A stretch of DNA of 56,069 nt from a virus. The DNA lies in IMG/VR virus record IMGVR_UViG_3300047494_000087, positions 1 through 56,069 of that record; one strand, 5' to 3'. Positions 40,620 to 50,373 of this stretch are shown here, in pieces (positions within the stretch are counted from its first letter, which is position 1; each line of letters begins with the position of its first letter). Made by a program: the position numbers and the translations under genes. The notes beneath the pieces are model-generated. The model ran no database searches. It saw only the letters and a list, made by a program, of their open reading frames with translations, and was not told the DNA's origin.

Positions 40620-43472
40620 ATGACCCCAGCCGCGTTCATCGCCAAGTGGCGAGCCAATTCCCGTAATGAGCGCGCCGCGGCCCAGGAGCATTTTCTGGAC
40701 CTTTGCGCGCTGCTCAATGAGCCTACGCCCAACTCTGACCCCACGGGGGCCGCCTACGCCTTCGAGAAGGGCGCCACCAAAGCCAGCGGTGGCGAGGGGT
40801 GGGCGGACGTATGGCGCCGCGGGCGCTTTGCCTGGGAATACAAGGGCAAGCACAAGGACCTGGAGGCGGCTCACCGCCAACTGCTGCAGTACGCGGGGGC
40901 GCTGGAGAACCCGCCGCTGCTGGTCACGTCCGACATCGAGCGCATCACCATCCGCACTAACTGGACGAACGCGGTGTCGGAGCGCCACGAGGTCCGGCTG
41001 GATGAGCTGGCGGATCCGATCCGCCTGGGCGTGCTCAAATCGGTGTTCTCCGACCCGGAGCGGCTGCGGCCTGGTAAGACGCGGGCGGCGCTGACCGCAC
41101 AGGCCGCGGCGGAGTTCGCCGAATTGGCCGGACAGCTCCGGGCTCGAGGGCACGCCCCGCAAGCCGTCGCCCATTTCGTCAACCGGCTGGTGTTCTGCCT
41201 GTTCGCCGACGACGTGGGGTTGCTGCCGGCGGGGTTGTTTGAACGGATGCTGGATGCCTCGCGCAAGCGGCCGGCGCAGTTCGAGGCCTACGCGCGCCGG
41301 CTGTTCGCGGCGATGGCAGAACGCGGCGGCGAGGTGGATTTCACCCCGGTTGCCTGGTTCAACGGCGGCTTGTTCGATGATGCTGCGGCCCTGCCGTTGG
41401 CGGCTGACGATATCGCCTTGTTGCAGCGGGTGGCCGCGCTGGATTGGGCGGAGGTGGACCCCTCCATTCTTGGCACCCTGTTCGAGCGGGGCCTGGATCC
41501 GGACAAGCGCAGCCAGCTTGGGGCGCATTACACCTCGCGGGAAATGATCGAGCGGCTGATCGACCCGGTGGTGCGTAGCCCATTGCTCATTGAATGGGGC
41601 GAGGTGCGCGAACGAATCCTTGCGACGCTGGCGGCGGGCACCGCGGCCAAGGTGGGCAGCAAGGCCAGGCGCGAGGCTCCTCGTAAGGCCGAGACGATGT
41701 TGCGCGGCTTCCTGGACCGACTACGCGCCTTCCGGGTACTGGACCCCGCGTGCGGCTCTGGGAACTTCCTGTATCTTGCCTTGCTAGCGCTGAAGGACCT
41801 GGAACACCAGGCCATGGTGGAGGCCGATGCGATCGGCTTGCAGCGTGAGTTTCCCCAGGTGGGGCCGGAGGCCGTCTTAGGGTTGGAGATTAATCCTTAC
41901 GCCGCGGAACTAGCGCGGGTTTCTGTCTGGATTGGGCATATTCAGTGGGCGCGCCGGCACGGCTTCCCGGCGCCATCAGACCCCGTACTACGGACCCTGG
42001 ACACCATTGATTGTCGAGACGCAGTGCTCACGGATGATGGGAGCATGGCGGCATGGCCAGCGGCGGATGCGATAGTTGGCAACCCGCCCTTTCTAGGGAT
42101 GAAGAAGCAGCTGAAGGAGCTCGGGACGGAATACACTCAACAAATGCGGAGTATTTATGAGGGCTCGATTCCCGCAGCCTCGGACTTGGCTTGCTACTGG
42201 TTTGAAAAGGCGCGAGTAGCGATTGTGTCGGGTGCTACAAAGCGGGCGGGGTTGGTTGCTCCGCAAAACATCAAGACCGGCTACAATCGTGTCGTCCTGG
42301 ATCGCATTCGATCAAGCTCGACCATATATGATGCATGGCCTAATGAGCTATGGCCTTTGGATGGGGCAAGCGTACGCGTATCCCTAATTTGCTTTGGAGA
42401 TGCTGCTGGCCTGGAGCCTCGGCTAGACGGTGATGTGGTTGCTTGCATCAACGCCGACCTCTCCACCTCTGGTGGGGATCTTACAACCGCAAAGCGGTTG
42501 CCAGAGAATGCGGGTATCGCGTTCTCGGGAACCGTGAAGGGAGGCAAACTGGACGTCCCGGGCAACCTCGCGCGCAAATGGTTGAGGGAACCAACAAACG
42601 CGAACGGTCATCCGAATGCTGATGTGCTGATGCCCTGGGTCAACGCGTCCGACGTGACCGGGCGTGCCCGCGATATGTGGATCATCGACTTTGGCAATGG
42701 TCGAACAGAGAACGAAGCTTCCTATTATGCATCGCCGTTTTCTTATGCTGCCAATGTCGTCAAGCCAGAAAAGTCGAAATCGAAGAAATACGGAGCCAGA
42801 TGGTGGCTTCTATCAGAGTGGTGCCCCGGCATGCGCCGCGCCCTGGCACCGTTCAAGCGCTACATTGTAACGCCAACCGGTTCGTCGCACCGCGTATTTT
42901 CTTGGCTAGATGTACGAATTCAGCCGGACCACCAACTTGTTGCGGTCGCCCGGGATGACGATACTTCATTCGGCATCCTACACAGTCGACATCATGAAGC
43001 TTGGACTCGGCGCCTCTCTTCTTCAATCGGAGTCGGAGACGATCCTCGATACAATCCGGCCACAGCGTTCGAGACATTCCCCTTTCGGGATGGATTGACG
43101 CCGGATCACCCAGCAATCCGCTACGCGGCTGACCCGCGTGCCTTGGCAATAGCGCAAGCGGCTAAGGATCTCGCCGCTGCACGTGATCGATGGCTACACC
43201 CGGCCGAATTGGTGGTGTCTGTCCCCGAGGTGGTTCCCGGTTTCCCAAACCGCTTGATCCCAAAAGACGCAACTGCCGCAATCACTTTGCGCGGGCGCAC
43301 TCTTACCGCCCTCTATAATCAACGTGGCAAACCGGAAGGCGCCTGGCTGGATGCCCTTCACCGCGCGCTGGACGAGGCTGTTGCCGCTGCCTATGGCTGG
43401 CCGGTGAGCCTTTCAGACGATGCCATCCTGGCGCGATTGCTGGCCTTGAACCACGCCAGAGCCGGAGCGTGA
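40620..43472 (+). CDS. MmeI-like type IIL restriction-methylation enzyme
   Basis: A 950-residue single-chain enzyme expected to cut and methylate (N6-adenine) DNA. The N-terminal nuclease region has FAWEYKGKHKDL (E73-x-K75), followed by LQYAGALENPPLLVTSDIER. A helical spacer (LGAHYTSREMIERLIDPVV near 300) leads to the methyltransferase: DPACGSGNF (375-383, SAM binding) and NPPF (488-491, catalytic). The C-terminal 450 residues form the target recognition domain (for example ASYYASPFSYAANVVKPEK). One protein usually suffices, with methylation protecting the host. Parts of the recognition region are more AT-rich. Confidence 0.9.
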   Translation: MTPAAFIAKWRANSRNERAAAQEHFLDLCALLNEPTPNSDPTGAAYAFEKGATKASGGEGWADVWRRGRFAWEYKGKHKDLEAAHRQLLQYAGALENPPLLVTSDIERITIRTNWTNAVSERHEVRLDELADPIRLGVLKSVFSDPERLRPGKTRAALTAQAAAEFAELAGQLRARGHAPQAVAHFVNRLVFCLFADDVGLLPAGLFERMLDASRKRPAQFEAYARRLFAAMAERGGEVDFTPVAWFNGGLFDDAAALPLAADDIALLQRVAALDWAEVDPSILGTLFERGLDPDKRSQLGAHYTSREMIERLIDPVVRSPLLIEWGEVRERILATLAAGTAAKVGSKARREAPRKAETMLRGFLDRLRAFRVLDPACGSGNFLYLALLALKDLEHQAMVEADAIGLQREFPQVGPEAVLGLEINPYAAELARVSVWIGHIQWARRHGFPAPSDPVLRTLDTIDCRDAVLTDDGSMAAWPAADAIVGNPPFLGMKKQLKELGTEYTQQMRSIYEGSIPAASDLACYWFEKARVAIVSGATKRAGLVAPQNIKTGYNRVVLDRIRSSSTIYDAWPNELWPLDGASVRVSLICFGDAAGLEPRLDGDVVACINADLSTSGGDLTTAKRLPENAGIAFSGTVKGGKLDVPGNLARKWLREPTNANGHPNADVLMPWVNASDVTGRARDMWIIDFGNGRTENEASYYASPFSYAANVVKPEKSKSKKYGARWWLLSEWCPGMRRALAPFKRYIVTPTGSSHRVFSWLDVRIQPDHQLVAVARDDDTSFGILHSRHHEAWTRRLSSSIGVGDDPRYNPATAFETFPFRDGLTPDHPAIRYAADPRALAIAQAAKDLAAARDRWLHPAELVVSVPEVVPGFPNRLIPKDATAAITLRGRTLTALYNQRGKPEGAWLDALHRALDEAVAAAYGWPVSLSDDAILARLLALNHARAGA

Positions 43473-43708
43473 CATGGTATCCGGGGGCGCCAGTCCGATC
43501 GTAGACGTCGGGGCCGGCGCGCACCTCCCCGGTAATGATGGCGCTGCTTTGGTCCGCTCGGGCTATTTAGTAGGGTTGGCCGTTTGCCGTCGGCTACTTG
43601 GCAGTGGGTTACCCTCTGGCCCGAGGCGCTGACGGCGGCGTCTGAGGCCGGGTCCAACAAGTCCACCGGGCGTATCGAAACACCGCCCCCACCTGAGCCA
43701 GATGGAAG

Positions 43709-43737
43709 CGGAACCCCGCCTTGTGAGCGGGGTTCCG
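43709..43737. terminator. 11-bp perfect stem-loop
   Basis: CGGAACCCCGC (43709-43719) pairs with GCGGGGTTCCG (43727-43737) around a 7-nt loop. No T-run follows on either strand, so it is a structured element and only possibly a terminator. Confidence 0.5.
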
Positions 43738-44168
43738 GCCGGCCTTCCGATTGCAGCGCCAACTGGTCGCGGACACCCTGGGCAGGGCGCCCCGGTCACT
43801 AGCCTACCCGAAGGATAGGCGCCGGATCTAAGCGCGTATGATATTGCACCACCCAGAAGCAAACTTAAACCACGGGACCGGGTGCAGGTGGTCCCGCGCT
43901 ATCCCGGGCCAGGTTCGTTGTGGCGCCGTGGAATAGATTCCCGCTGCTAACCACGAGAAAAGCGCGGATCGGCCTGTAGCAAAATCTTAGCTACCGTGGC
44001 GTTGAAGTTGAGCGCCGGCCAAAAGCGGCGCCTTGAATAAATCGAGAAACTCGGCCATCTGCTTTCGCGCGACAACCGGACGATCCGCCTTTGATGGCGG
44101 CGGCGGCAGCGGGGCTCCTTCGGGAGCGGGCGCGTATGCCCCAGTGACACCGTGGAAAACCGGGTGAG

Positions 44169-44198
44169 AAGCCCCGCTGAAAGGCGGGGTTTCGCTTT
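44169..44198 (+). terminator. Probable intrinsic terminator
   Basis: AAGCCCCGC pairs with GCGGGGTTT (one G-U pair) around TGAAAG, followed by CGCTTTT. It fits a rightward terminator. The core CCCCGC/GCGGGG stem is the same as in the hairpin at 43709-43737. Confidence 0.6.
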
Positions 44199-44823
44199 TC
44201 AGCTCAGCCCCACGATAGGCCTCAAGGTCGTGCGCCCTGGCCCGCCGGTGCTGCCGATTGACCGGCGCGTCGTTGGTGCAGACGGCCCACAGATCCCCTC
44301 TATGGCCCCAAAAAGGCTGTGCGTGCCGTCTCCCTGCCGTCGCCCGTTGCCGCTTGTATCGTTTCACAGCCCCCATTCGGGACGGTTTGGCCCAGCATTT
44401 CCGGGGCTTTTCTGAATACCGTATCGCAATACCGCATCGAGCAAGCGGGACGGGCACCGGTCGGGATTGCGCCGCGGATACGCTGCCCGGCTGCCTGTAA
44501 TATTTTTACACAAGTCCAACCACGCCCGGCGCCGGAGAGGGTGGGTATCGTCTTGTGGGGATCGGGGGGGGTGGTGCCGCGGAAGTTGGGCGTCCTGGTT
44601 GGAAACCAGGCGCCGCATCCGCAGCGTTGTCGATAATAAGACCACCGATTGCCTCAATCAAGCGCATTCGGCGCCTGGCGTGAGCCCGATGCGTGCAAGA
44701 AAGCGTGCAAGCCAGCGATCGTATGAGCGTGCAGGTCCCTCGATCGTACGGCGACGCCAACCATGGATAATCGGCAGGTCGTGACGCCACCTTGGTCTGC
44801 GAGATGCAGTCAAGGAAGAAAAG

Positions 44824-45150
44824 ATGTTCGGTTCATTCTCAAAATTAGTCGAGAACCTCGCCGCCGAGATGCGCGGCAGCCCCCGGCCTCCGGCAGTGCG
44901 ACAGCAGATGCCCACGGTTCCGAGCCTGATGAAGGCGCTGGGCGCCGAAGTGGCGGATCGGAAAAAAATGCTGGCGACTTTGGCTTCGATCAAGACCGGC
45001 CCCACCGCCGCCGATCGAGATACGGCGCGGGAACGCATCCGCACGACACTTCGGCACGCCGACGAGGCTTTCGCCGCCGGCAAGATCACCGGCCAGGAGC
45101 TGGCAGAAATCGATATCCGAGCCCGTCATCTGATGAGTTCGATTCCTTGA
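44824..45150 (+). CDS. Helical hypothetical protein, start of second phage cluster
   Basis: A 108-residue, basic and helical protein (MFGSFSKLVENLAAEMRGSP...) with an AAGGAAG site upstream of ATG. It is the first gene of a rightward set of six small genes ending in a tape-measure-like gene. Its stop overlaps the next start. No family recognised. Confidence 0.62.
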   Translation: MFGSFSKLVENLAAEMRGSPRPPAVRQQMPTVPSLMKALGAEVADRKKMLATLASIKTGPTAADRDTARERIRTTLRHADEAFAAGKITGQELAEIDIRARHLMSSIP

Positions 45151-45497
45151 ACGCGCGCCATGCCGCCATTGAAGCCGAAGCGGTTCCGCGGGTTCCCGAC
45201 CTGGTCGATCTACGTGCGCAGCTGCAAGCGGCCCTCCTCGCGGGTGGAGACACTGCGGCGATACGCAGCCAGATTCAGGCGGCCGAAGCGGCCGAGCGCC
45301 GGCGGCAGGCGACGGAAATCCGCGCGGCGGAAATGTACCAGCGCCGCGTCGCGGCAGACCGGGCGGACACGCTCGCTAGGGCCACCACCGCACTCGTCCG
45401 ACCGACCCTCGACCGGCTGGAAGCCCAGCTCGCCGCGCTGGCGCCACCGCCGGAAAACCCTATTCCACCAGCCCTCAAGAAAGGCGATTCCCTGTGA
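45147..45497 (+). CDS. Coiled-coil hypothetical protein
   Basis: A 116-residue Ala/Arg/Glu-rich protein predicted as one long helix (QIQAAEAAERRRQATEIRAA). The start is most likely TTG at 45147, forming TTGA with the previous stop; ATG codons upstream in frame belong to a shadow of the previous gene. It overlaps the next gene by GTGA. Function unknown. Confidence 0.58.
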   Translation: MNARHAAIEAEAVPRVPDLVDLRAQLQAALLAGGDTAAIRSQIQAAEAAERRRQATEIRAAEMYQRRVAADRADTLARATTALVRPTLDRLEAQLAALAPPPENPIPPALKKGDSL

Positions 45498-46150
45498 CCC
45501 ATATCGACACCACCGCCCTCGAAGCCGCCGCTCGCGCCGTAGCCGCCGCGGAAATTGCGGAAGAAGGTCTGCGGCCGGGCGCGGAAGCTGCCCGCGGCGA
45601 GCTGGACCTGATCGACCAGCGGCTGGCTGAACTCGCCGAAAAAGTCGACGCAATCCGCGTCCGCCGTGCAGCGGGGCAGATAACCACTGGTGACTCTGGC
45701 GAGCTGCTGGTGCTGGCGATGGACCGCGAAAACCTCACCGAATTCCGTTCCCGTGCCGCGTCGGCCGTGCAAGCGGCGGAAGGCGCGTTCACCGCGGCCA
45801 GTTTGACCACGGCCGCCGCGCGCATCAACCTCATCTGCGAAGAGCGCCGTCTCACCTACACCACCTTCCACACCCGTCTGCATGATTTACTGCGCCTGGC
45901 TGCTTCCGCGCAATCGGCCGCCACCGCCGCCATGCACCAGCTAGACGGCCAAGCCGCGATAGATGCTCGGCAAGGTCTCGTGCAAACCGCCGCGGCGGCC
46001 CAAGCCCTGCTGCTGTCCGCGGCGGTCGAGGTGCGTACATACGATGAGAAGTTGCGCACTGCCGGTGCGCCGGTGCGCCGGCCGCTTTTCAACCCGTCCG
46101 ACGAACTGCACGCCGCGCTTACTTACCTGCGGATGAACGCAGTGAATTGA
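45494..46150 (+). CDS. Coiled-coil hypothetical protein
   Basis: A 218-residue helical protein starting with GTG (MTHIDTTALEAAARAVAAAE...). Several heptad-like stretches (LIDQRLAELAEKVDAIRVRR). Composition is like the previous gene, and the two may be paralogues or partners. The last 40 residues look different (VRRPLFNPSDELHAALTYLR). Confidence 0.62.
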   Translation: MTHIDTTALEAAARAVAAAEIAEEGLRPGAEAARGELDLIDQRLAELAEKVDAIRVRRAAGQITTGDSGELLVLAMDRENLTEFRSRAASAVQAAEGAFTAASLTTAAARINLICEERRLTYTTFHTRLHDLLRLAASAQSAATAAMHQLDGQAAIDARQGLVQTAAAAQALLLSAAVEVRTYDEKLRTAGAPVRRPLFNPSDELHAALTYLRMNAVN

Positions 46151-46230
46151 TGCACGCCGATCGGGGATGGGTGCTTCGGCATCCTTCCCAGTAAATCCAG
46201 CGTCATTCCAAATTTTGCTGGGGATTGGAT

Positions 46231-46755
46231 ATGATCCGAGCAGCTTCCGCCACCTCCACCACGCTTCCAATGCCGGCCACATTCGACTGCGCGCGGAGGC
46301 CGCTTAAGGTAACGATTCGGGGCTGCGCGAGCGTATGGCTGAAGGCCAATCAGCCTAAACCCGAACCTATATGGAGCAGCTGCGCAACGTGTCGTGGATG
46401 CCCAATCGGTGCTGGCCATAACGGCTACACCGTGAATGGCGTCCGAAATGCCGCAGAGGCCATCGCTTTGAACTGCACCCGATGCAGGAGGGTCGCTACG
46501 AAGCGCGTTGGCGGCCGGCTTTGCGTCAGCTGCTATAACCGCGAGCGGGAGTTGCGCGTGGGCCGGAATCGCAAGGGCACCATGCCCTGGCGTGTTGCTC
46601 TTCAATTGCAGCCAACACAGCTGGCTGTCGCTCGCGACGGCACTGCCGAAATCGTGGCCCGAACGATCAGCGCCGGCGCGATTGAGGTGATGATCGAGAT
46701 TGCAAAGATGGCCGTCCGGCCTGTTGCTTTCGGCTGGGCGGTGCCGGGGCAATGA
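46231..46755 (+). CDS. Zinc-ribbon protein
   Basis: A 174-residue protein. Two Cys clusters are visible: SSCATCRGCPIGAG and CTRCRRVATKRVGGRLCVSC followed by YNRERELR. The second is a classical CxxC...CxxC ribbon like those in phage transcription or translation regulators. ATG at 46231 was chosen, though the frame extends to 46225. Stop overlaps the next ATG. Confidence 0.65.
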   Translation: MIRAASATSTTLPMPATFDCARRPLKVTIRGCASVWLKANQPKPEPIWSSCATCRGCPIGAGHNGYTVNGVRNAAEAIALNCTRCRRVATKRVGGRLCVSCYNRERELRVGRNRKGTMPWRVALQLQPTQLAVARDGTAEIVARTISAGAIEVMIEIAKMAVRPVAFGWAVPGQ

Positions 46756-47030
46756 GCGGTCTCGCTTTTACTAAGCATGCCTGCCGGCACTGCATGGGCG
46801 CAATCCTGCAGGACGAACGAGGGTTTATTTGTTCCATTTGCCGGCGGCACGTGGGCGGCTCAGTGACGGGCCTTTGCGGGTGCGGGATAACTGTGGAGGC
46901 GCCTTCCGGCGCAGAAAAGCGCGTGGGCTTCCGCTGCGTCGCAAACCCCGCTCCATCATCGCTGAATCCAGCGGCCATCGTCATCGTTTTCGATGGGCAG
47001 GGGCCGCCGCCGGCGAGGGAAGGGCGATGA
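46752..47030 (+). CDS. Double zinc-ribbon protein
   Basis: A 92-residue protein with CRHCMGAILQDERGFICSIC and then LCGCGITVEAP, enough cysteines for one or two zinc ions. It overlaps both neighbours by ATGA. Together with the gene before it, this makes two consecutive zinc-ribbon genes ahead of the tape-measure gene, which is unusual for a tail cluster. Confidence 0.65.
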   Translation: MSGLAFTKHACRHCMGAILQDERGFICSICRRHVGGSVTGLCGCGITVEAPSGAEKRVGFRCVANPAPSSLNPAAIVIVFDGQGPPPAREGR

Positions 47031-47239
47031 TCGACTATTGGGATGCCCGAGATCGGCTTGCCGAAGACCTTAGGTTGGGACTCGTTGCACAAAACCCCGC
47101 AGCAATGGTTGACCGCGTAGCCGCGTGCACCGGCGCCGGCCGCGACGCTGCCGCCGAAACCGTCGAGAGGTTCATACGCGACCTGAGCCGCGAGCTCGGC
47201 CGGCATCGGCTGCATAAGAACCAACATGGACCTCAATAA
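47027..47239 (+). CDS. Small helical hypothetical protein
   Basis: A 70-residue protein (MIDYWDARDRLAEDLRLGLV...), helical and charged. Start overlaps the previous stop, and its TAA shares a base with the tape-measure ATG. It may be a tail assembly helper by position. Confidence 0.6.
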   Translation: MIDYWDARDRLAEDLRLGLVAQNPAAMVDRVAACTGAGRDAAAETVERFIRDLSRELGRHRLHKNQHGPQ

Positions 47240-49836
47240 TGTCAGTACGTATTACAATCTCCGCGGACGCAAAAGGCGTTGCGCAGACCATCGATCAGAT
47301 CCGCGACGCCATCAAGCGCGCCGGGCAGGAAGGTCGGCAGTTTGCCGATCTGGACCTGAGCCACCCGGAGCTCGCGGGCATGGCGGACGATATGCGGCGC
47401 GTCCAGGACAACCTGGACAACCTGCTGAATGCCAGGGGAAGTATAGCGTCGACGGCGCGCAAAATGTTCTCGACGTCGGACCTTTCCAACTTCCTCGAAG
47501 CGCAGCATCTGGCTGGCCAGACGTTTCCCAACCAGGCGAATGCGGCGAATTTCCTGGCGACAGCGGGGCGGTACGCCTTCCGCGGCACTCGCTACGATCT
47601 GCCGCCGCCACCACCGCCCCCACCGCCGCCTGAGCCCAAACCGAGGCCGCGTCCGGCAGACGAGGAGGAAGGGGGAGGAAGCCCCATATGGGGTGCCATT
47701 AAGGGGGGCGGCCTGGCTGCGTTGGGCTGGACGGCCGCCATGGCGGGCATCCGGGGCGCCAAGGAGTTCGCCACGGCCGCCTACACCGGTGCCGAGAACG
47801 AGGCGGCCGGAGCTGATCGGCTGCTGCGCCGCACGTCGGGTGTTTCCGACTCGCTGAACAGCAACGGCATGGCGATCGATTTCAACAACGTTCGCGATGC
47901 CGCGATGGAGCTGACGAAAGGGTTGCAGGTAAGCTCCACCGAGCTGCTGCGCTATGCCAACGTCATCGGATCGGCCGGCGCCACATCGACCGCGCGCGCG
48001 TTGAATATGGCGGCACTGGGCGTGGGGGAGGCGCGCGGGCTCGGCGCCGATCCGGACACTTTCATGCGCGCGATGGGTAGCGCCATTCAAATGGGCTTCC
48101 AGGGTGAGAAATTCGCCGGGATCGTCGCGGAGGCGATCAGCCAAAGCGGGATGGAGGGGCGCAGCGAAGAAGTACTGCAAACCATTCAAAATTGGACGCA
48201 GCAACAGTCCCGCGTCTCCCTAAGCGCGGATGGGTTGGAGGAGAACACCAAAGCCTACGCGGATATGTTCGTGCGGATGCAAAACGGGCAGTCGCCGGCG
48301 CTGTGGGGTGGGAACGCCGCTAATGTGCTGGGTGCGCTGAACGGAGCCATCACGTCGGGCGGCGGTGGCGGTATGGCGGGCCAGGCACTCACGTATCGGG
48401 CTATGTTGGGCGCCGGCATCCGCGATCCGTTCGCTATGCAGATGCAGCTCGCCGGCGGCGCCTTTGACACGGTGAACGGTAAGACGAATTTTCAGATCGT
48501 CTCCGATGAGCTCAAGAAAGAATACGGCCCTCTGGGCGATTCGAACCGCTTAGCACTAGCTGCCGGAACCTATTTCGGCATGAACCCGCGCACAGCCCAA
48601 GCGCTGATGGGACTGGGCGGCGCCGGCGCTGATGTTGGCGGCCTCGATGCGTTCTTGAAGCCGTATGGCGGTATTATGGGGGTGAACCCCACGGCGCTGG
48701 GCGACTTGGCCAAGGCGCATCACGCCACGCGCGACCAGCTGGACGATATGCGGGATCGGTTGTTGGGGCGCGCGGACATTCCGGACGCACTTAAAAACAA
48801 GGATAGCGCGCTCTACAAAGCGAGCTCGGACGAAGATTTGCGCTCCGCGGTGACGAGCGTGCTGGCTCAGTCCGGCATGGAGCAGAGTGAAGCGACGAAG
48901 GTGGCCCAGTCCAATGCCAATTTGGCCAACACGATCACCGAGATTGGCAGGCCGCTGCTGAACGTCATCCCGCAGTTGAAGGACACTTTCGCCAGCCTCC
49001 TGACACCGATCGCGCGAATTGCCGACTGGACCGATCGATGGCTGCAGAAGGAGGATCCGGCGGGTTGGGCCGCGCGCCTGGCGGCCGAGAAGGTGGCGGG
49101 CGCTACAGTCGGCGGCGTGGCGTCCGATGCAAAAGCTGCCATCAGCCAGGTCGTTAATGGGCCGCCGGCGCCCTCGATATCGTCGCACAACGACTGGCTC
49201 TCCAAGGTCGGCGCAGCCGAAACCGACCATAAGATGAACCTCTACGGCATGATCGACAGTACGTGGGTAGATGACGTCAACCGGGCTGCGGCAACTGATC
49301 CGAGCATCGCCAGCGAGATTTCCGGCCTCGATAGGTCGGGCATCCTTGCGAAACGGAACAACCCCGCTTTCCAGCGAAAGATCGCCTCCTGGCACCAGCG
49401 GAACGTGCTGAAGCCAATCCTCGATCGGGCTCACACGCCCGCCACTGACCTAGCGATGTATGCCGCCTGGCACTACCAAAACGCGGCGCCGGCGATCATG
49501 GCAGCCGGCGATGACGTCCCAATGGAGCAGCTAGTAGGCCCCGCTGCTTATGCCGCCAACCTGACGGAGCTGAAGGGCAAGACCGCCGGCCAGTGGCGCA
49601 AAACGTACGCAGGCAAGGGCTTTTCGGCTACCAGCTTTGACGGCGTGCCGGTTTCTGCCTCGGGTTCGGGTGGCCAGGTTCAAGTCACCGGAAGCGCAAC
49701 AATCATTCTGCAGGATAGCCGGGGAAAAAAACTCGGCACGGCAACCGTGCCGCTCACGAACTCGAAAAACGGAGCCCCGGCCTATGGGGGGCCACCCGAG
49801 CCACCCGGTATCGTCCAAACGACGCCCGGTATGTGA
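47239..49836 (+). CDS. Tape-measure-like tail protein with possible muralytic C-terminus
   Basis: An 865-residue protein. Residues 1-120 are helical. A run of ten prolines and an acidic stretch (about 122-145, PEPKPRPRPADEEE) form a hinge. Residues about 150-620 are Gly/Ala-rich and hydrophobic, like tape-measure proteins. At about 650-790, AAETDHKMNLYGMIDSTWVD resembles the Glu and G-x-STW motifs of lytic transglycosylases. The C-terminus is beta-rich. It probably sets tail length or enters the envelope during infection. Confidence 0.7.
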   Translation: MSVRITISADAKGVAQTIDQIRDAIKRAGQEGRQFADLDLSHPELAGMADDMRRVQDNLDNLLNARGSIASTARKMFSTSDLSNFLEAQHLAGQTFPNQANAANFLATAGRYAFRGTRYDLPPPPPPPPPPEPKPRPRPADEEEGGGSPIWGAIKGGGLAALGWTAAMAGIRGAKEFATAAYTGAENEAAGADRLLRRTSGVSDSLNSNGMAIDFNNVRDAAMELTKGLQVSSTELLRYANVIGSAGATSTARALNMAALGVGEARGLGADPDTFMRAMGSAIQMGFQGEKFAGIVAEAISQSGMEGRSEEVLQTIQNWTQQQSRVSLSADGLEENTKAYADMFVRMQNGQSPALWGGNAANVLGALNGAITSGGGGGMAGQALTYRAMLGAGIRDPFAMQMQLAGGAFDTVNGKTNFQIVSDELKKEYGPLGDSNRLALAAGTYFGMNPRTAQALMGLGGAGADVGGLDAFLKPYGGIMGVNPTALGDLAKAHHATRDQLDDMRDRLLGRADIPDALKNKDSALYKASSDEDLRSAVTSVLAQSGMEQSEATKVAQSNANLANTITEIGRPLLNVIPQLKDTFASLLTPIARIADWTDRWLQKEDPAGWAARLAAEKVAGATVGGVASDAKAAISQVVNGPPAPSISSHNDWLSKVGAAETDHKMNLYGMIDSTWVDDVNRAAATDPSIASEISGLDRSGILAKRNNPAFQRKIASWHQRNVLKPILDRAHTPATDLAMYAAWHYQNAAPAIMAAGDDVPMEQLVGPAAYAANLTELKGKTAGQWRKTYAGKGFSATSFDGVPVSASGSGGQVQVTGSATIILQDSRGKKLGTATVPLTNSKNGAPAYGGPPEPPGIVQTTPGM

Positions 49837-50199
49837 TGGCGCGCCCATGGGTGGATCCCGGCTGACCGATTGCGTGCACGCTAGCAACATAGCTTGCTTG
49901 TCCGCCGCGCGCCGCGCGCCGCGCGCCGTGCTTGGCAATGGCCGTCCAGCGCATAACTTGAACAACTGTGCGCGGCCGGCTATTTCCAATGAGCGTCATA
50001 GGCTGGATCGGTGAGTGAGCCGGGCAGGCGCCTTGGTTTGCGCACCCACCGCGGAAGCACTTCTTTTTTGAAAAAAAGAACCAAAAAACTTTTGTTTGTC
50101 GGGCAGATTTTCGCTTTGGCGCAAGTCCGGTAGTGGCGGGTGCCGCGTCGATGTCTGGAACGCGAGCAAGCTTCCGAGCAAGCGAGCACGTCTGGGGGG
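49837..50199. other. Gene-poor stretch with repeats
   Basis: No gene. It has a tandem GCGCGCC tract (about 49904-49928) and, at 50061-50080, an inverted repeat TTCTTTTTT-GA-AAAAAAGAA, followed by an A-rich segment with CTTTTG. This element type looks like a dispersed chromosomal repeat of Xanthomonad-like genomes (inference). Confidence 0.5.
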
Positions 50200-50373
50200 G
50201 TGAAGGTGAAGCCGACTGAGGAAAATAGCGACGGGATGGACAGCCGCCCACTGACGGGGCCGGTGGAGCTGGACGAGGTACCGGAGTTCCTCCGGGAAAG
50301 GATGGCCGCCCGGCGCGCCGCGGCCGTATCTCAGGAGGCGGCGGTGCAGGGCAGCGCGCCGCAGCGGGATTAG
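50200..50373 (+). CDS. Small acidic hypothetical protein
   Basis: A 57-residue frame starting with GTG (VKVKPTEENSDGMDSRPLTG...) with a G-rich run just upstream. LDEVPEFLRERMAARRAAAV would form a helix. The start could also be an upstream codon at 50140. No family recognised and only moderate coding support. Confidence 0.4.
   Translation: MKVKPTEENSDGMDSRPLTGPVELDEVPEFLRERMAARRAAAVSQEAAVQGSAPQRD

Larger units (their letters stand above)
43473..44823. other. 1.35-kb gene-poor stretch with strong stem-loops
   Basis: No frame is convincing as a gene; several short frames on the minus strand (43563-43862, 43987-44457) run through the two hairpins and look like by-products. The region resembles the control segments of satellite prophages in having hairpins of the CCCCGC/GCGGGG type, but no immunity gene was recognised. 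Confidence 0.45.

Noticed and set aside
49904-49928. GCGCGCC tandem tract as a regulatory repeat
   Set aside because: Short, low-complexity and not linked to any gene start.
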